A DNA stretch of 17,306 nt, from positions 1 to 17,306 of the forward strand of contig JAHWYA010000003.1 in assembly GCA_020028115.1 (NCBI GenBank). The letters are read 5' to 3'. The translations under genes and the position numbers were made by a program. The DNA is from Anaeromyxobacter sp. (lineage in GTDB: Bacteria > Myxococcota > Myxococcia > Myxococcales > Anaeromyxobacteraceae). Within the stretch, counting starts at the first letter, position 1. Every line of letters begins with the position of its first letter. Below are positions 7,403-14,000 of this stretch, piece by piece. The notes below the pieces were generated by a model, which saw only the letters and a program-made list of their open reading frames with translations, was not told the DNA's origin and did no database searches.

Positions 7403-8818
7403 TCAGCGTCCGCCGAGCTCGAACGTGGTCTTCGTGCCACGGTCCCAGCCGTCCCAGAGGTAGGCGCCTTCCCGCCCGTCGGCGATCAGGCGGAATGCGT
7501 ACCGGATCTGCTCTTCGTAGAGCTCGCAGAAGGCGCCGGTACGGTTCATCCCCCCGTTCATCTCGTGAGCCTCGGCCGGACAAGGCGAACCGCAGAAGTG
7601 ACGGATCGCGCACCGGCGGCACGGGTCGATCGCGTCGACGCTCCGGCCGGTGACGAGCTGGAATGGGCCGCTCTCGAGGACCTGCTCGACCTCGTCCCGG
7701 AACAGGTTCCCGCCGCGTAACGCCTCGATCCCGATGAACTCACTGCAGGGGAACATGTCGCCGCTCGGCGTGACGGCGAAGAAGCACCTGCCGCCGCCGC
7801 AGGGGGAGATGTCGCACATGAGGCGCCGCGCGGTCGGGGCGAGGATCGCGAGCAGGACGTTGGCGAAATTGCCGACGACGAGCTTCCGGCCGGTCTCCCG
7901 GTAAAGCTCGTACGAGCGATCCAGGGCGGCGAGGAAGGCCTTCGCCGCGGGGGCGTCCGCGGGCTTCACCTCGCGCGAGGGCGGAAGCGTGCACCGCACG
8001 ATGTTCATGAGGCAGGTCGGCACCTCACGTCGATGGAGGAGCTCCACCATGCCGGTGAGCTGGCGCGCGTTCTCACGGGTCATCGTGCAGATGACGCTCC
8101 ACGCTTCGTAGCCGCGGAGCCTGTCCATCGCCTCGAGCACCTTGCCGTGGACCCCCTGCCCGCTCCAGTCCTTGCGGGTGCGATCCGCGATTGCGCGTCC
8201 GGGTGCGTCGAGCGAGATGCCGATGCTGACGTCCCGCTCGGCGAGGAACTCCACCGCCGCGTCGTCGAGGAGCGTGGCGTTGGTCTGGACACCAAAGCGG
8301 AAGTCATGGCGAAAGGCGTCGATCCCGGCGAACACCGAGTCGCGAACGAGCAAGGGCTCCGCCCCGTGAAAGATGATCTGTGGGACGGCGCCAGCAGGCA
8401 GAGTGCGCTTGAAGTAGTCCTTCAGGCGCTGGAGCGCGTCGAGGAGGCGCTCGCGGGGCATGTGGTTCCCCCCGCTCCGCATGCCGTCGGGGATGTAGCA
8501 GTAGGAGCAGTTCAGGTTGCACCGCTCGGTGGGGTTGAAATAGACGGCGGATGGCTTCAGGCCGAACCGCAGCAAGTCCATCTCACGCGCGAACGCGGCT
8601 GCCTTCCTGCGGTAGGCCCGCAGGAGCGGCCCGTCGCCCATCGCGTCCGAGAGCCTGTCCCGTGCGACGAGCGACCAGAATGCGGTATCGGGATCGACGA
8701 GCGCGAGGTAATCCGCGTGACCCACGTCGAGGGGCTGCAGCGTGGGTCCCTCGCCGCTGTTGACGAAGCGGCCTCGGGATGGAGCCGCCGCCCGGCTCTC
8801 GGTACCGGCGCGGCTCAC
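7403..8818 (-). CDS. cbpB: CbpB-type peptide-modifying radical SAM/SPASM enzyme
   Basis: This is a 471-residue radical SAM peptide maturase expected to modify the small peptide encoded just upstream. The SAM cluster motif is CNLNCSYC (C100, C104, C107). The core barrel follows, with FHGAEPLL at 150-157 and SIGISLDAPG at 198-207. The C-terminal SPASM domain has C335, C340, C345 and C358, then CX2CX5CX3C (C400, C403, C409, C413) and C431. That is enough for two auxiliary iron-sulfur clusters. The N-terminal 90 residues (LQPLDVGHADYLALVDPDTA) are a family-specific region. Start: GTG at 8818 is chosen because its GTGA overlaps the cbpA stop and a GGAAGG lies about 6 nt upstream, giving translational coupling. 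Frames open further upstream only overlap cbpA antilogically. There is no cobalamin-binding domain, so the B12 link is regulatory. The CbpB assignment rests on the adjacent CbpA-like precursor and my memory of the family; generic rSAM/SPASM is certain. Confidence 0.9.
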   Translation of the reverse strand: MSRAGTESRAAAPSRGRFVNSGEGPTLQPLDVGHADYLALVDPDTAFWSLVARDRLSDAMGDGPLLRAYRRKAAAFAREMDLLRFGLKPSAVYFNPTERCNLNCSYCYIPDGMRSGGNHMPRERLLDALQRLKDYFKRTLPAGAVPQIIFHGAEPLLVRDSVFAGIDAFRHDFRFGVQTNATLLDDAAVEFLAERDVSIGISLDAPGRAIADRTRKDWSGQGVHGKVLEAMDRLRGYEAWSVICTMTRENARQLTGMVELLHRREVPTCLMNIVRCTLPPSREVKPADAPAAKAFLAALDRSYELYRETGRKLVVGNFANVLLAILAPTARRLMCDISPCGGGRCFFAVTPSGDMFPCSEFIGIEALRGGNLFRDEVEQVLESGPFQLVTGRSVDAIDPCRRCAIRHFCGSPCPAEAHEMNGGMNRTGAFCELYEEQIRYAFRLIADGREGAYLWDGWDRGTKTTFELGGR

Positions 8819-8949
8819 TTCGCCTTCCGGTCCGTCGAGATGTAGTGGGAGAGCCCGGTCCCGGTCGCGGTGCAGCTCTTGCGGCTCGCGATCACGCTCT
8901 TCTTCACCGGCTTCGCCTTGCCTGCGCCCTTCGTCTTGCACTTGCTCAC
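8815..8949 (-). CDS. cbpA: CbpA-like RiPP precursor peptide (44 aa)
   Basis: This small ORF reads from GTG at 8949 to TGA at 8815 and encodes a very basic 44-residue peptide. The first half is a Lys-rich leader (SKCKTKGAGKAKPVKK). The second half is SVIASRKSCTATGTG followed by LSHYISTDRKAK. There are two Cys (positions 4 and 26), one Tyr and one His. The second half matches my recollection of the modified-peptide precursor CbpA, the substrate of radical SAM enzyme CbpB. A GAGG lies 5 nt before the GTG. The last codon and stop overlap the cbpB start (GTGA). Cys26 and the Ser/Thr/Gly cluster after it are candidate modification sites, for instance a thioether, but the chemistry is not shown by sequence. 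The gene directly follows a cobalamin riboswitch and terminator. It is short enough that automated callers may miss it. Confidence 0.85.
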   Translation of the reverse strand: MSKCKTKGAGKAKPVKKSVIASRKSCTATGTGLSHYISTDRKAK

Positions 8950-8975
8950 GTTCGCCTCGCTCTTCGTGGAGGGCC

Positions 8976-9023
8976 AAAAAACGAAAAAGGCCCCGAAGGA
9001 CCAGAAATGGTCCTCCGGAGCCC
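8976..9023 (-). terminator. intrinsic terminator of the cobalamin riboswitch expression platform
   Basis: Read on the minus strand, GGCTCCGGAGGACCA (9022-9008) pairs with TGGTCCTTCGGGGCC (9003-8989). The stem is 15 bp with two G-U pairs and a TTTC loop. It is followed at once by T5, CG and T6. The hairpin lies 28 bases after the P1 stem of the aptamer and 27 bases before the cbpA GTG. It is the natural off-switch of the riboswitch. The upstream GGGTCC (about 9039-9034) could pair with GGACC of the 5' arm as part of an antiterminator; that pairing is inference. Confidence 0.85.
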
Positions 9024-9050
9024 TTTGCCATCGGACCCGGTCAGCGCTTT

Positions 9051-9208
9051 GGTTTCAGCCCGTCTTCTGGCTCTCGGATCGTCCGCGCCGTCACGCCTTC
9101 CCGCCGGAGTGCTTCTCGGCAGTGGCTGGCTCTTCGCCTGGTGACGCGCGTCCCCGAATACAGCGGCGGGACCGCCACGGTCTTTCACCGTGTTCCGAAG
9201 CTGAAACC
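9051..9208 (-). ncRNA. cobalamin (B12) riboswitch aptamer
   Basis: On the minus strand this segment contains the hallmark elements of the cobalamin riboswitch in order. P1 is closed by GGTTTCAGC (9208-9200) pairing perfectly with GCTGAAACC (9059-9051). Next come the conserved GGTGAAAGACC, then CCCGCCGCTGTAT, then GCCACTGCCGAG with its partner GGCGGGAAGGC (9126-9095). Last is the B12 box CCGAGAGCCAGAAGAC (9077-9062). The length of 158 nt is slightly short but within the class range. It lies downstream of a good promoter and upstream of a terminator and cbpA. Most such riboswitches repress downstream genes when adenosyl- or methylcobalamin binds. Which form is bound, and the direction of control, are inferred from the class. 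Confidence 0.9.
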
Positions 9209-9215
9209 GGACGGG

Positions 9216-9245
9216 ATGCTACTGACGCGTACGGGCGTGCGTCAA
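9216..9245 (-). promoter_or_regulatory. promoter of the riboswitch-cbpA-cbpB transcript
   Basis: The -35 is TTGACG (9245-9240) and the -10 is TAGCAT (9221-9216), with an 18-bp spacer, on the minus strand. The expected start at about 9209 coincides with the first base of riboswitch stem P1 (9208), which strongly supports both calls. Confidence 0.6.
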
Positions 9246-9319
9246 GGTTCGCGCGACCGATCCTCCCGAAGTCGCCCAGCCTCGGACGTCCGGTCACTCA
9301 CGCACGAACGAGCGAACGA

Positions 9320-9338
9320 GGGCGCCGTGGAGGCGCCC
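9320..9338 (-). terminator. possible hairpin terminator after the SnoaL-like gene
   Basis: GGGCGCC and GGCGCCC form a 7-bp perfect stem around a 5-nt loop, 26 bases after the stop codon of the SnoaL-like gene. There is no U-tract, so this could be only a 3' stabilising hairpin. Confidence 0.3.
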
Positions 9339-9363
9339 CCGCGCGTCATCGGCTCGCCACGCG

Positions 9364-9822
9364 CTACGCGTGCGGCCGGCGCTCCGCTCCGGCCTTGGGC
9401 ATCGCCAGATCGATCCGGGGAACGATCCCGAGCGCCTGCAGCAGACCGAGCGTGTCCCACTGCGTGAAGCTCTCGATCAGCTTCCCGTTCCGGAAGCGGT
9501 CGAAGGAGATCCCCTCGATCGTCACCTTCTTGCCCGTGGGCTCGACCCCCAGGAACCGCGTCTTGTGCGTGCCGCTGCAGCGCCAGTGCATGCACACCAC
9601 GTCAGCCTCGGCACACAGGCCGAGGACCGTCGGCGTCAGATCCGGGAAGGCCGTCCGGTACGTCTCGACCTCCCGCTTCACGCCGGCGAGGTCTGCCTCG
9701 CCCGCCAACGGATCGTGCGCCTTGAACGAGGGGTCGCATACCTGGTCGAGGTACTCCAGCCTGCCCTTCCCGTAGACGTCCTCGAGTATCGTGCGGGCCA
9801 CCTGCTTGATGTCGACAGCCAT
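9364..9822 (-). CDS. SnoaL-like / ester cyclase family protein
   Basis: This is a 152-residue NTF2-like fold protein of the SnoaL-like ester cyclase group. The N-terminal helix pattern is VARTILEDVYGKGRLEYLDQVCDPSFKAH. It is followed by the family-typical GVKREVETYRTAFPDL, VCMHWRCSGTHKTRFLGVEPTG and the closing strand ISFDRFRNGKLIESFTQWD. NTF2-like proteins of this type act as isomerases, cyclases or ligand binders; no substrate is indicated. The ATG at 9822 is preceded by AGGAGG with 5-nt spacing, an unusually clear ribosome binding site, which rejects the longer in-frame extension through the TenA region. It lies 257 bp downstream of the TenA-like gene on the same strand and upstream of the riboswitch promoter. 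I saw nothing codable in the gap. Confidence 0.82.
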   Translation of the reverse strand: MAVDIKQVARTILEDVYGKGRLEYLDQVCDPSFKAHDPLAGEADLAGVKREVETYRTAFPDLTPTVLGLCAEADVVCMHWRCSGTHKTRFLGVEPTGKKVTIEGISFDRFRNGKLIESFTQWDTLGLLQALGIVPRIDLAMPKAGAERRPHA

Positions 9823-10079
9823 CGCTTCCTCCTGGAGTCGCTCGGCTCGACCGACGACGGAAGAGGTAGACGACTCCAGCCTCAACTTGCGGCAAGCCGG
9901 GACGGCCGGCCTGCCTGGTGTCTCGCAGTCCGGCTGGCGGCTCGGGGACGTCCCGTGCCTCGAGCCGGGCGTGGGCGCGCGTGCACCGCCGCCGGCAGGC
10001 GAACCGGGTTGGCGACGACGTGCTCGACGCGAAGGAGCCGGACCTCCCGGTGTAGGTCCACTCCCGCCGAGCCGCGACT

Positions 10080-10739
10080 TCACGTCTGGCTCGGGCTCGG
10101 CCACCCCTCCCCGTTCCACGCCATCTCCCAGAACGCGATCTCGTAGCGCAGCGTGAGCTCGAACAGCTCCGCCATGCGCCCACGCTCCGCGCCGCCCGCG
10201 TGCGCAGCGAGCGCGTCGAGCTCCTCCTCGAGATGCGCGACGTACCCGGCGAACGCGACGCCGCCCCAGTTCTCCACGAACGGGAACCAGGGCGATGCGC
10301 GGTCGATCCCGGTCAGCACCTCGCGCCACGAGTCGTAATAGGCCTTCTCGGACGCGTAGAGCACGGTGTAGCCGCACGCATAGCTCTCGCGGTAGGCCGT
10401 CGCGAGGAGGAACTGGATGTAGGCGTGGTTGACGAACGAGGGCGCGAGGTTGCTGAAGTCGACGCCCACCGCGGAGGCGCGCTCGCGGAAGAGCTCGAGC
10501 TCCTTGTGCAGCATCCCTAGCACGCCCGAGTGGATGGCCCAGTGCTTCTCGGGCGCCTTCGCGAGCAGGATCGAGATGAACGGGATCGCCGCCTCGACGA
10601 AGAGGTAGTCCTGACGCATCCAGGTCGCGAAGGTTTCGAACGGGATCGTCCCGTCCCGGGTGCGCAGCAGGAACGGGTGATCGACCATCTTTTGCCACGC
10701 GCCGCGTGCGCGCTGGAGCTGCTCGGCAGCGAATCCCAT
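10080..10739 (-). CDS. TenA family protein (thiaminase II-like)
   Basis: This is a 219-residue all-helical protein of the TenA/THI-4/PQQC superfamily. TenA proteins hydrolyse aminopyrimidines in thiamine salvage. Features are HPFLLRTRDGTIPFETFATWMRQDY near the N-terminus with D44, then YRESYACGYTVLY with C122 at the position of the TenA catalytic cysteine, and RYEIAFWEMAW with E205. D44 and E205 match the numbering of the Bacillus TenA acid residues. The length equals the usual about 220. No thiamine genes and no TPP riboswitch are nearby, so a salvage role or another heme-oxygenase-like function remains possible. The ATG at 10739 follows GGAGGG by 4 nt. The upstream gene is the kelch lipoprotein, 91 bp away on the same strand, and a 9-bp hairpin lies in that gap. 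Confidence 0.85.
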   Translation of the reverse strand: MGFAAEQLQRARGAWQKMVDHPFLLRTRDGTIPFETFATWMRQDYLFVEAAIPFISILLAKAPEKHWAIHSGVLGMLHKELELFRERASAVGVDFSNLAPSFVNHAYIQFLLATAYRESYACGYTVLYASEKAYYDSWREVLTGIDRASPWFPFVENWGGVAFAGYVAHLEEELDALAAHAGGAERGRMAELFELTLRYEIAFWEMAWNGEGWPSPSQT

Positions 10740-10752
10740 GAGACCCTCCGGG

Positions 10753-10779
10753 GATGGCGGGGGCCGGATACCCGCCATC
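10753..10779 (-). repeat. 9-bp perfect inverted repeat in the TenA gene leader
   Basis: GATGGCGGG (10753-10761) and CCCGCCATC (10771-10779) are exact inverted repeats with a 9-nt loop, ending 13 bases before the TenA ATG and just upstream of its GGAGGG. It could be a leader hairpin, an operator, or the end signal of the upstream kelch gene. It has no U-tract. Confidence 0.45.
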
Positions 10780-10830
10780 CGCTTCGATAATCGGAGGGGC
10801 GATGGCGCGCGACGCCAGGTGGCGCGCCGC

Positions 10831-12183
10831 TCAGAGCCCGCCGACGTACTGGAAGCCATGGCCGCCGCCGAGCACGACGACACTCCCGTCGTCGAGAGCG
10901 GTCGCGCTGTGCCCGTCGAACCACCCCTGCGGCATGGGCCTCGCGAGGAGCCAGCGCTCCGTCGTCGGATCGTACACGCGCGCCGTCGGTCCGTAGCCGC
11001 CGTCGTGACCGTGGGTCACGAGCACGCGCCCGCTCGGGAGCACCGTCGCCCGGACCGGGCCACCGGTAGGCGAGAACGTCGCGCTCCACCTCCAGGCGTT
11101 CGTGGCCGGGTTCCATACCAAGGCGTCGAACGCGCCCGCCACGAGCACGCTTCCGTCGGGAAGCGACGCGGCAGCGATCACACGGCGCGCATACGTCATC
11201 GGCGCAGCCGGCGCCCAGCGGTCGAGGTCGGGGTCATACACTTCGCAATGGAGGGCCGCCTGGCCCCCCGTGCTCGCGCCGCCGCAGACGAGTACGCGAC
11301 CGTCCCCGAGCGTCACGGCGGCGTGTTCGCAGCGCGCGGTCCCCATGGCAGCTCCCCACGTCGCTCGCGACGCTACGACGTCCACGATGAGCGTGCGCAC
11401 CGAGAACGCCGATCGCGTGGAGTCGCAGCCCCCCGCCACGAGCACGCGACCGTCCGGGAGTACCGAGACGCTCGCACCGCCTGCGGGGCCGCGGTTGCCC
11501 GTGGTGGGCCAGGCGGGTCCCGCAGACCAGCGATCAACGGCCGGGTCGTACAGCTCTACCGCCGGAACCGCCGTCCCGGTCCCGATCCCGCCCGCTACCA
11601 GCACGCGGCCGTCGGCGAGCCGGATCGCCGCGTGCCGGCGCCGCGCGGTGAGCATCGGCGCCACGGGCGAGAACTGCCGAGTCGCGGCATCCCACGCGGT
11701 CGCGGTGGTGCTCGCGCTCACCCCGTAGCCGACCAAAGTGCCGCCCGTGACGAGGACACGGCCGTCCGCGAGAAGGACCGCGGCATGCTCGTCGTACCGG
11801 GCGTAGTACGGCCCACCGAGGAGATCCCAGGCGACGCAGACGCCGGTGCGCTCCAGGTATCCAGGGTCGCAGGGGGTGCCGACGGGCTTGCAGGTGAACC
11901 CGCCGGTATCGTGGAAGCCAGCCGCGCAGGCGTCACCGCCGAGGCACTGGCCGTCGCCGCCGTCATGGTGGCCGTAGGAGCAGCTTCCCAGCGCGACGCA
12001 CGTGCCGAAACCACCGTCGTGGTAGCCGGGCGAGCACGTCTCCGCGGCAACGCACGCACCGTCACCGCCGTCGTGGTACCCGCCGGCGCAGCCGGGGGGG
12101 ATGCCCGCCCCGTCGTCGTGGCGGGGCTCCGCCGGAGAGCAGGCGACGAGCAGTACGGCCACTAAGAGAACGGCGCGACGCAT
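10831..12183 (-). CDS. kelch-repeat lipoprotein with N-terminal Cys-rich repeats
   Basis: This is a 450-residue predicted surface lipoprotein. The N-terminus MRRAVLLVAVLLVAC gives a lipobox LVAC with Cys15. Residues 32-116 are five tandem repeats of 18 residues, C-x11-C-x5, with a core GYHDGGDGxC. From about 130 to the end there are six to seven kelch motifs of the form DGRVLVAGG then YDPAVDRW, enough for one beta-propeller. The protein resembles the larger kelch gene at the start of the window in its kelch part but lacks Ig domains, so the two are separate architectures built on the same repeat. The ATG at 12183 was chosen because it starts the signal peptide; a GGGGG stretch precedes it. 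The upstream in-frame Met adds 20 basic residues before the signal. Surface display is inferred, and the ligand is unknown. TenA lies downstream. Confidence 0.85.
   Translation of the reverse strand: MRRAVLLVAVLLVACSPAEPRHDDGAGIPPGCAGGYHDGGDGACVAAETCSPGYHDGGFGTCVALGSCSYGHHDGGDGQCLGGDACAAGFHDTGGFTCKPVGTPCDPGYLERTGVCVAWDLLGGPYYARYDEHAAVLLADGRVLVTGGTLVGYGVSASTTATAWDAATRQFSPVAPMLTARRRHAAIRLADGRVLVAGGIGTGTAVPAVELYDPAVDRWSAGPAWPTTGNRGPAGGASVSVLPDGRVLVAGGCDSTRSAFSVRTLIVDVVASRATWGAAMGTARCEHAAVTLGDGRVLVCGGASTGGQAALHCEVYDPDLDRWAPAAPMTYARRVIAAASLPDGSVLVAGAFDALVWNPATNAWRWSATFSPTGGPVRATVLPSGRVLVTHGHDGGYGPTARVYDPTTERWLLARPMPQGWFDGHSATALDDGSVVVLGGGHGFQYVGGL
11836..12090 (-). repeat. five tandem 54-bp repeats encoding 18-aa Cys motifs
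   Basis: Within the kelch lipoprotein, Cys occur at residues 32, 44, 50, 62, 68, 80, 86, 98, 105 and 116. The period is exactly 18 for the first four units. The last unit is one residue out of phase and degenerate (CDPGYLERTGVC). The core of each unit is YHDGG or HHDGG. Confidence 0.8.
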
Positions 12184-12265
12184 GGTGCCCCCTAGCGAGC
12201 GAGTGAACCGCTTGCCGCGGCGGGCGGCCTTGACGCGGAGCAAAACCCCCGCGCCCGTCGACCCC

Positions 12266-12652
12266 TCAGGTAGTCAGGAACTCAGCGCCCTCGGCGCTCC
12301 CGAGGTCGCGGTCGAACGTCCCCAGCGGCCCGTGCCCGGCCTTGCGAGCGGACTCCAGCACCAGGCAGTCCGAGAACCCGAGCGACGGGCGCTTTCGGAA
12401 ATGCCCCAGCGCCCGCTCGACGACGTCCGGATCCTGCACGATCAGCTCACGGTGGTTCAGGAGCATCTCGACGGCCTTCGCCCGGGCGGGGACGTCGACC
12501 TCGTAGACCGATTCGAGGACCCAGAGCGTCTCGACGAGGACGACGTGGGAGACCCACGCCCCCGGCGCTACGAACGCCTCTGCTGCCGCGGCCTGCTCCT
12601 CGTCGTCCCGCGCCAGGAGCCGGACGAGGACGTTCGTGTCAACGGCGCGCAT
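12266..12652 (-). CDS. vapC: PIN-domain ribonuclease toxin (VapC-like)
   Basis: This 128-residue PIN-domain protein carries the four-acid metal site of VapC RNases: D5 in VDTNVLVR, E41 in VLVETLWVL, D95 in GFSDCLVLE, and D114/D116 in TFDRDL. VapC toxins cleave specific structured RNAs, often initiator tRNA or rRNA, when freed from antitoxin. Length and motif spacing are normal and the active site is intact. The ATG at 12652 lies inside the last codons of the AbrB-type gene (14-bp overlap), the standard antitoxin-first toxin-second order. Regulation is expected through the palindromic operator upstream of the antitoxin. Confidence 0.88.
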   Translation of the reverse strand: MRAVDTNVLVRLLARDDEEQAAAAEAFVAPGAWVSHVVLVETLWVLESVYEVDVPARAKAVEMLLNHRELIVQDPDVVERALGHFRKRPSLGFSDCLVLESARKAGHGPLGTFDRDLGSAEGAEFLTT

Positions 12653-12917
12653 GGCGCTTCTTCACGTTCGCGCGGATGCCGGCCTCGAGCTCCTCGGCGC
12701 TCCGTCGCGCAGGAACGCCGTACGGGAACACCTCCTCGTGCACCTCCGAAGAGGAATAGCGGGCTGCTCGCCGCACGACGATTCGCTCCCCGTCGTCGTC
12801 CCACTCGATCACAGAGCCCGGCCCGATTCCGAGCCGGCGCCGCACCTCCGCCGGGATGGAGATCTGCCCCTGGGCGGTCACGCGCGACTCCGCGATCTTG
12901 TGTTCCTCGCTGGACAT
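12639..12917 (-). CDS. AbrB/SpoVT-type antitoxin
   Basis: This is a 92-residue antitoxin with an N-terminal swapped-hairpin DNA-binding domain at about residues 8-50: KIAESRVTAQGQISIPAEVRRRLG, then PGSVIEWDDDGERIVVRR. The C-terminal tail (EVHEEVFPYGVPARRSAEELEAGI) is the likely toxin-binding arm. It should repress its own operon through the ATTACC/GGTAAT palindrome just upstream and neutralise the PIN-domain toxin that follows with a 14-bp overlap. The ATG at 12917 has almost no Shine-Dalgarno sequence, and the predicted transcription start is at about the same base, so the mRNA may be leaderless. The in-frame start further upstream at 12989 would read through the operator and is rejected. 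Confidence 0.88.
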   Translation of the reverse strand: MSSEEHKIAESRVTAQGQISIPAEVRRRLGIGPGSVIEWDDDGERIVVRRAARYSSSEVHEEVFPYGVPARRSAEELEAGIRANVKKRHARR

Positions 12918-12923
12918 GCCTGC

Positions 12924-12952
12924 ATCATTACCAAGGTAATTGACCCCGTCAA
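12924..12952 (-). promoter_or_regulatory. toxin-antitoxin promoter with palindromic operator
   Basis: On the minus strand, TTGACG (12952-12947) and AATGAT (12929-12924) are separated by 17 bp. The palindrome ATTACC-AA-GGTAAT (12927-12940) covers the spacer and the edge of the -10, the expected place for an autorepressor site. The transcription start is expected near 12917, the first base of the antitoxin ATG. Confidence 0.6.
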
Positions 12953-13085
12953 CCAGCCCTCCGTCCGGGTGCCTGACGGCAACATGCACTCCGGTCGCCT
13001 CCGGGCGAGAGCAACGCTCGAGACCACGCTGCGACGGTTTGCCGTCGTCCGCCGGCGGTGCCAGCGAGCCGCCCGCCCCGCCGGA

Positions 13086-14000
13086 TCAGCCAGCGGCGGC
13101 GCGCCCGTGCACGTGTCTTCGCAGGAAAGGCCCGACGCGCGCGCGGACCTCGGCGAGGTGCGTGAAGAGCGCGACGTGCTCGCCGCCCTCGATGGCGAGG
13201 AGCTCGGCCCCCGGCACGCGCGCGGCCACGGCCTCCGCCTGGGCGAACGGCGCCCCTCGGTCCGCGGTCCCGTGCACCGCGAGCACCGGGACGGAGATCC
13301 GCTCGAGCGGGGTCCGGAGATCCGACCTGCTCGTCGCGATGTCCACCTCGGTCCCGGGCAGCCGGAGCGCCATCCGGTCCAGGGTCGAGAGTTGGAGCGC
13401 AAGCATCAGCGGCCCGGACTCGGGGTCGCCCACCGTCCGTGCGCGGAGCGCGGGGTCCGGGATGGACCGGCGCGCCGCGGCTTCCGGGTCCCGCTCCGTC
13501 TTGCGGCGCATCGCAGCCACGAGCGGAGGCACCCGCGCGGCGAGCTTCATGACGTACCACGCGAGCGGCAGCCGGACGTCGATGTTCCCGACCGTGCAGG
13601 CCGAGACGAGGACGAGCGCGCGGCAGCGCCCCGGGTGCCGGAGCGCGAGCTGGAGCGCCGACGGGCCACCGCCGGAGACGGCGACGACGGCCGCCGCCTC
13701 GACTCCGAGCGCGTCGAGCACCTCGGCGTAGCGATCCGCCTGCTCCTCCGGCGTCCGCCCGGACGAGAGCGGCGTCCCGAGGTAACCCGGCCTCGACGGC
13801 GCCACCCACCGGAACCCGGCCGCCCCGACGCTCCGCGCGAGCAGGATGCCCTGGTCCCACCCGCCCATCGCGCCGTGGAGCGCGAGCACGGGCGGACCTT
13901 CACCGAGCAGCGCGACCTCGACCCGTCCGCCGCGGGTCTCGACGCTCCGGCACGACGGCTCGGCGCCCAGCGACGGCGTCTCGCGGTTAGAAGTTGACAT
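13086..14000 (-). CDS. alpha/beta hydrolase
   Basis: This is a 304-residue alpha/beta-hydrolase-fold protein. The oxyanion strand motif LALHGAMGGWDQ is at 40-50. The nucleophile elbow AVSGGGPS gives Ser109, with Ala replacing the first Gly of the GxSxG motif. The acid is D247 in AVHGTADRGAPF and the base H275 in EGGEHVALF, so the triad is complete. A cap domain lies at about 140-225. There is no signal peptide, so it is cytoplasmic. Substrates could be esters, lactones or epoxides. Two starts are possible, ATG 14000 and ATG 14009. ATG 14000 is preferred because the promoter predicted here would start just 5 nt before it. It is divergently transcribed from a TetR regulator that probably controls it and may respond to its substrate. 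Confidence 0.85.
   Translation of the reverse strand: MSTSNRETPSLGAEPSCRSVETRGGRVEVALLGEGPPVLALHGAMGGWDQGILLARSVGAAGFRWVAPSRPGYLGTPLSSGRTPEEQADRYAEVLDALGVEAAAVVAVSGGGPSALQLALRHPGRCRALVLVSACTVGNIDVRLPLAWYVMKLAARVPPLVAAMRRKTERDPEAAARRSIPDPALRARTVGDPESGPLMLALQLSTLDRMALRLPGTEVDIATSRSDLRTPLERISVPVLAVHGTADRGAPFAQAEAVAARVPGAELLAIEGGEHVALFTHLAEVRARVGPFLRRHVHGRAAAG

Noticed and set aside
8819..9031. N-terminal extension of cbpB beginning in the terminator
   Set aside because: The frame is open by chance. It runs through the terminator and cbpA, while the GTG at 8818 has a ribosome binding site and the stop-start overlap.
9823..10698. In-frame extension of the SnoaL-like protein through the TenA region
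   Set aside because: AGGAGG directly before ATG 9822 fixes the start, and the extension is out of frame with the real TenA protein.
10740..10830. TPP riboswitch upstream of the TenA-like gene
   Set aside because: I looked for the conserved thi-box elements (CTGAGA, ACCTGAT) in the 91-bp leader and found none.
10738..12165. 475-codon plus-strand open frame over the kelch lipoprotein
   Set aside because: It is antisense to a gene with lipobox, Cys repeats and kelch motifs; the composition is shadow-like.
12636..13997. Long plus-strand open frame across toxin-antitoxin and hydrolase
   Set aside because: It is antisense to three well-supported genes and has no recognisable domain.
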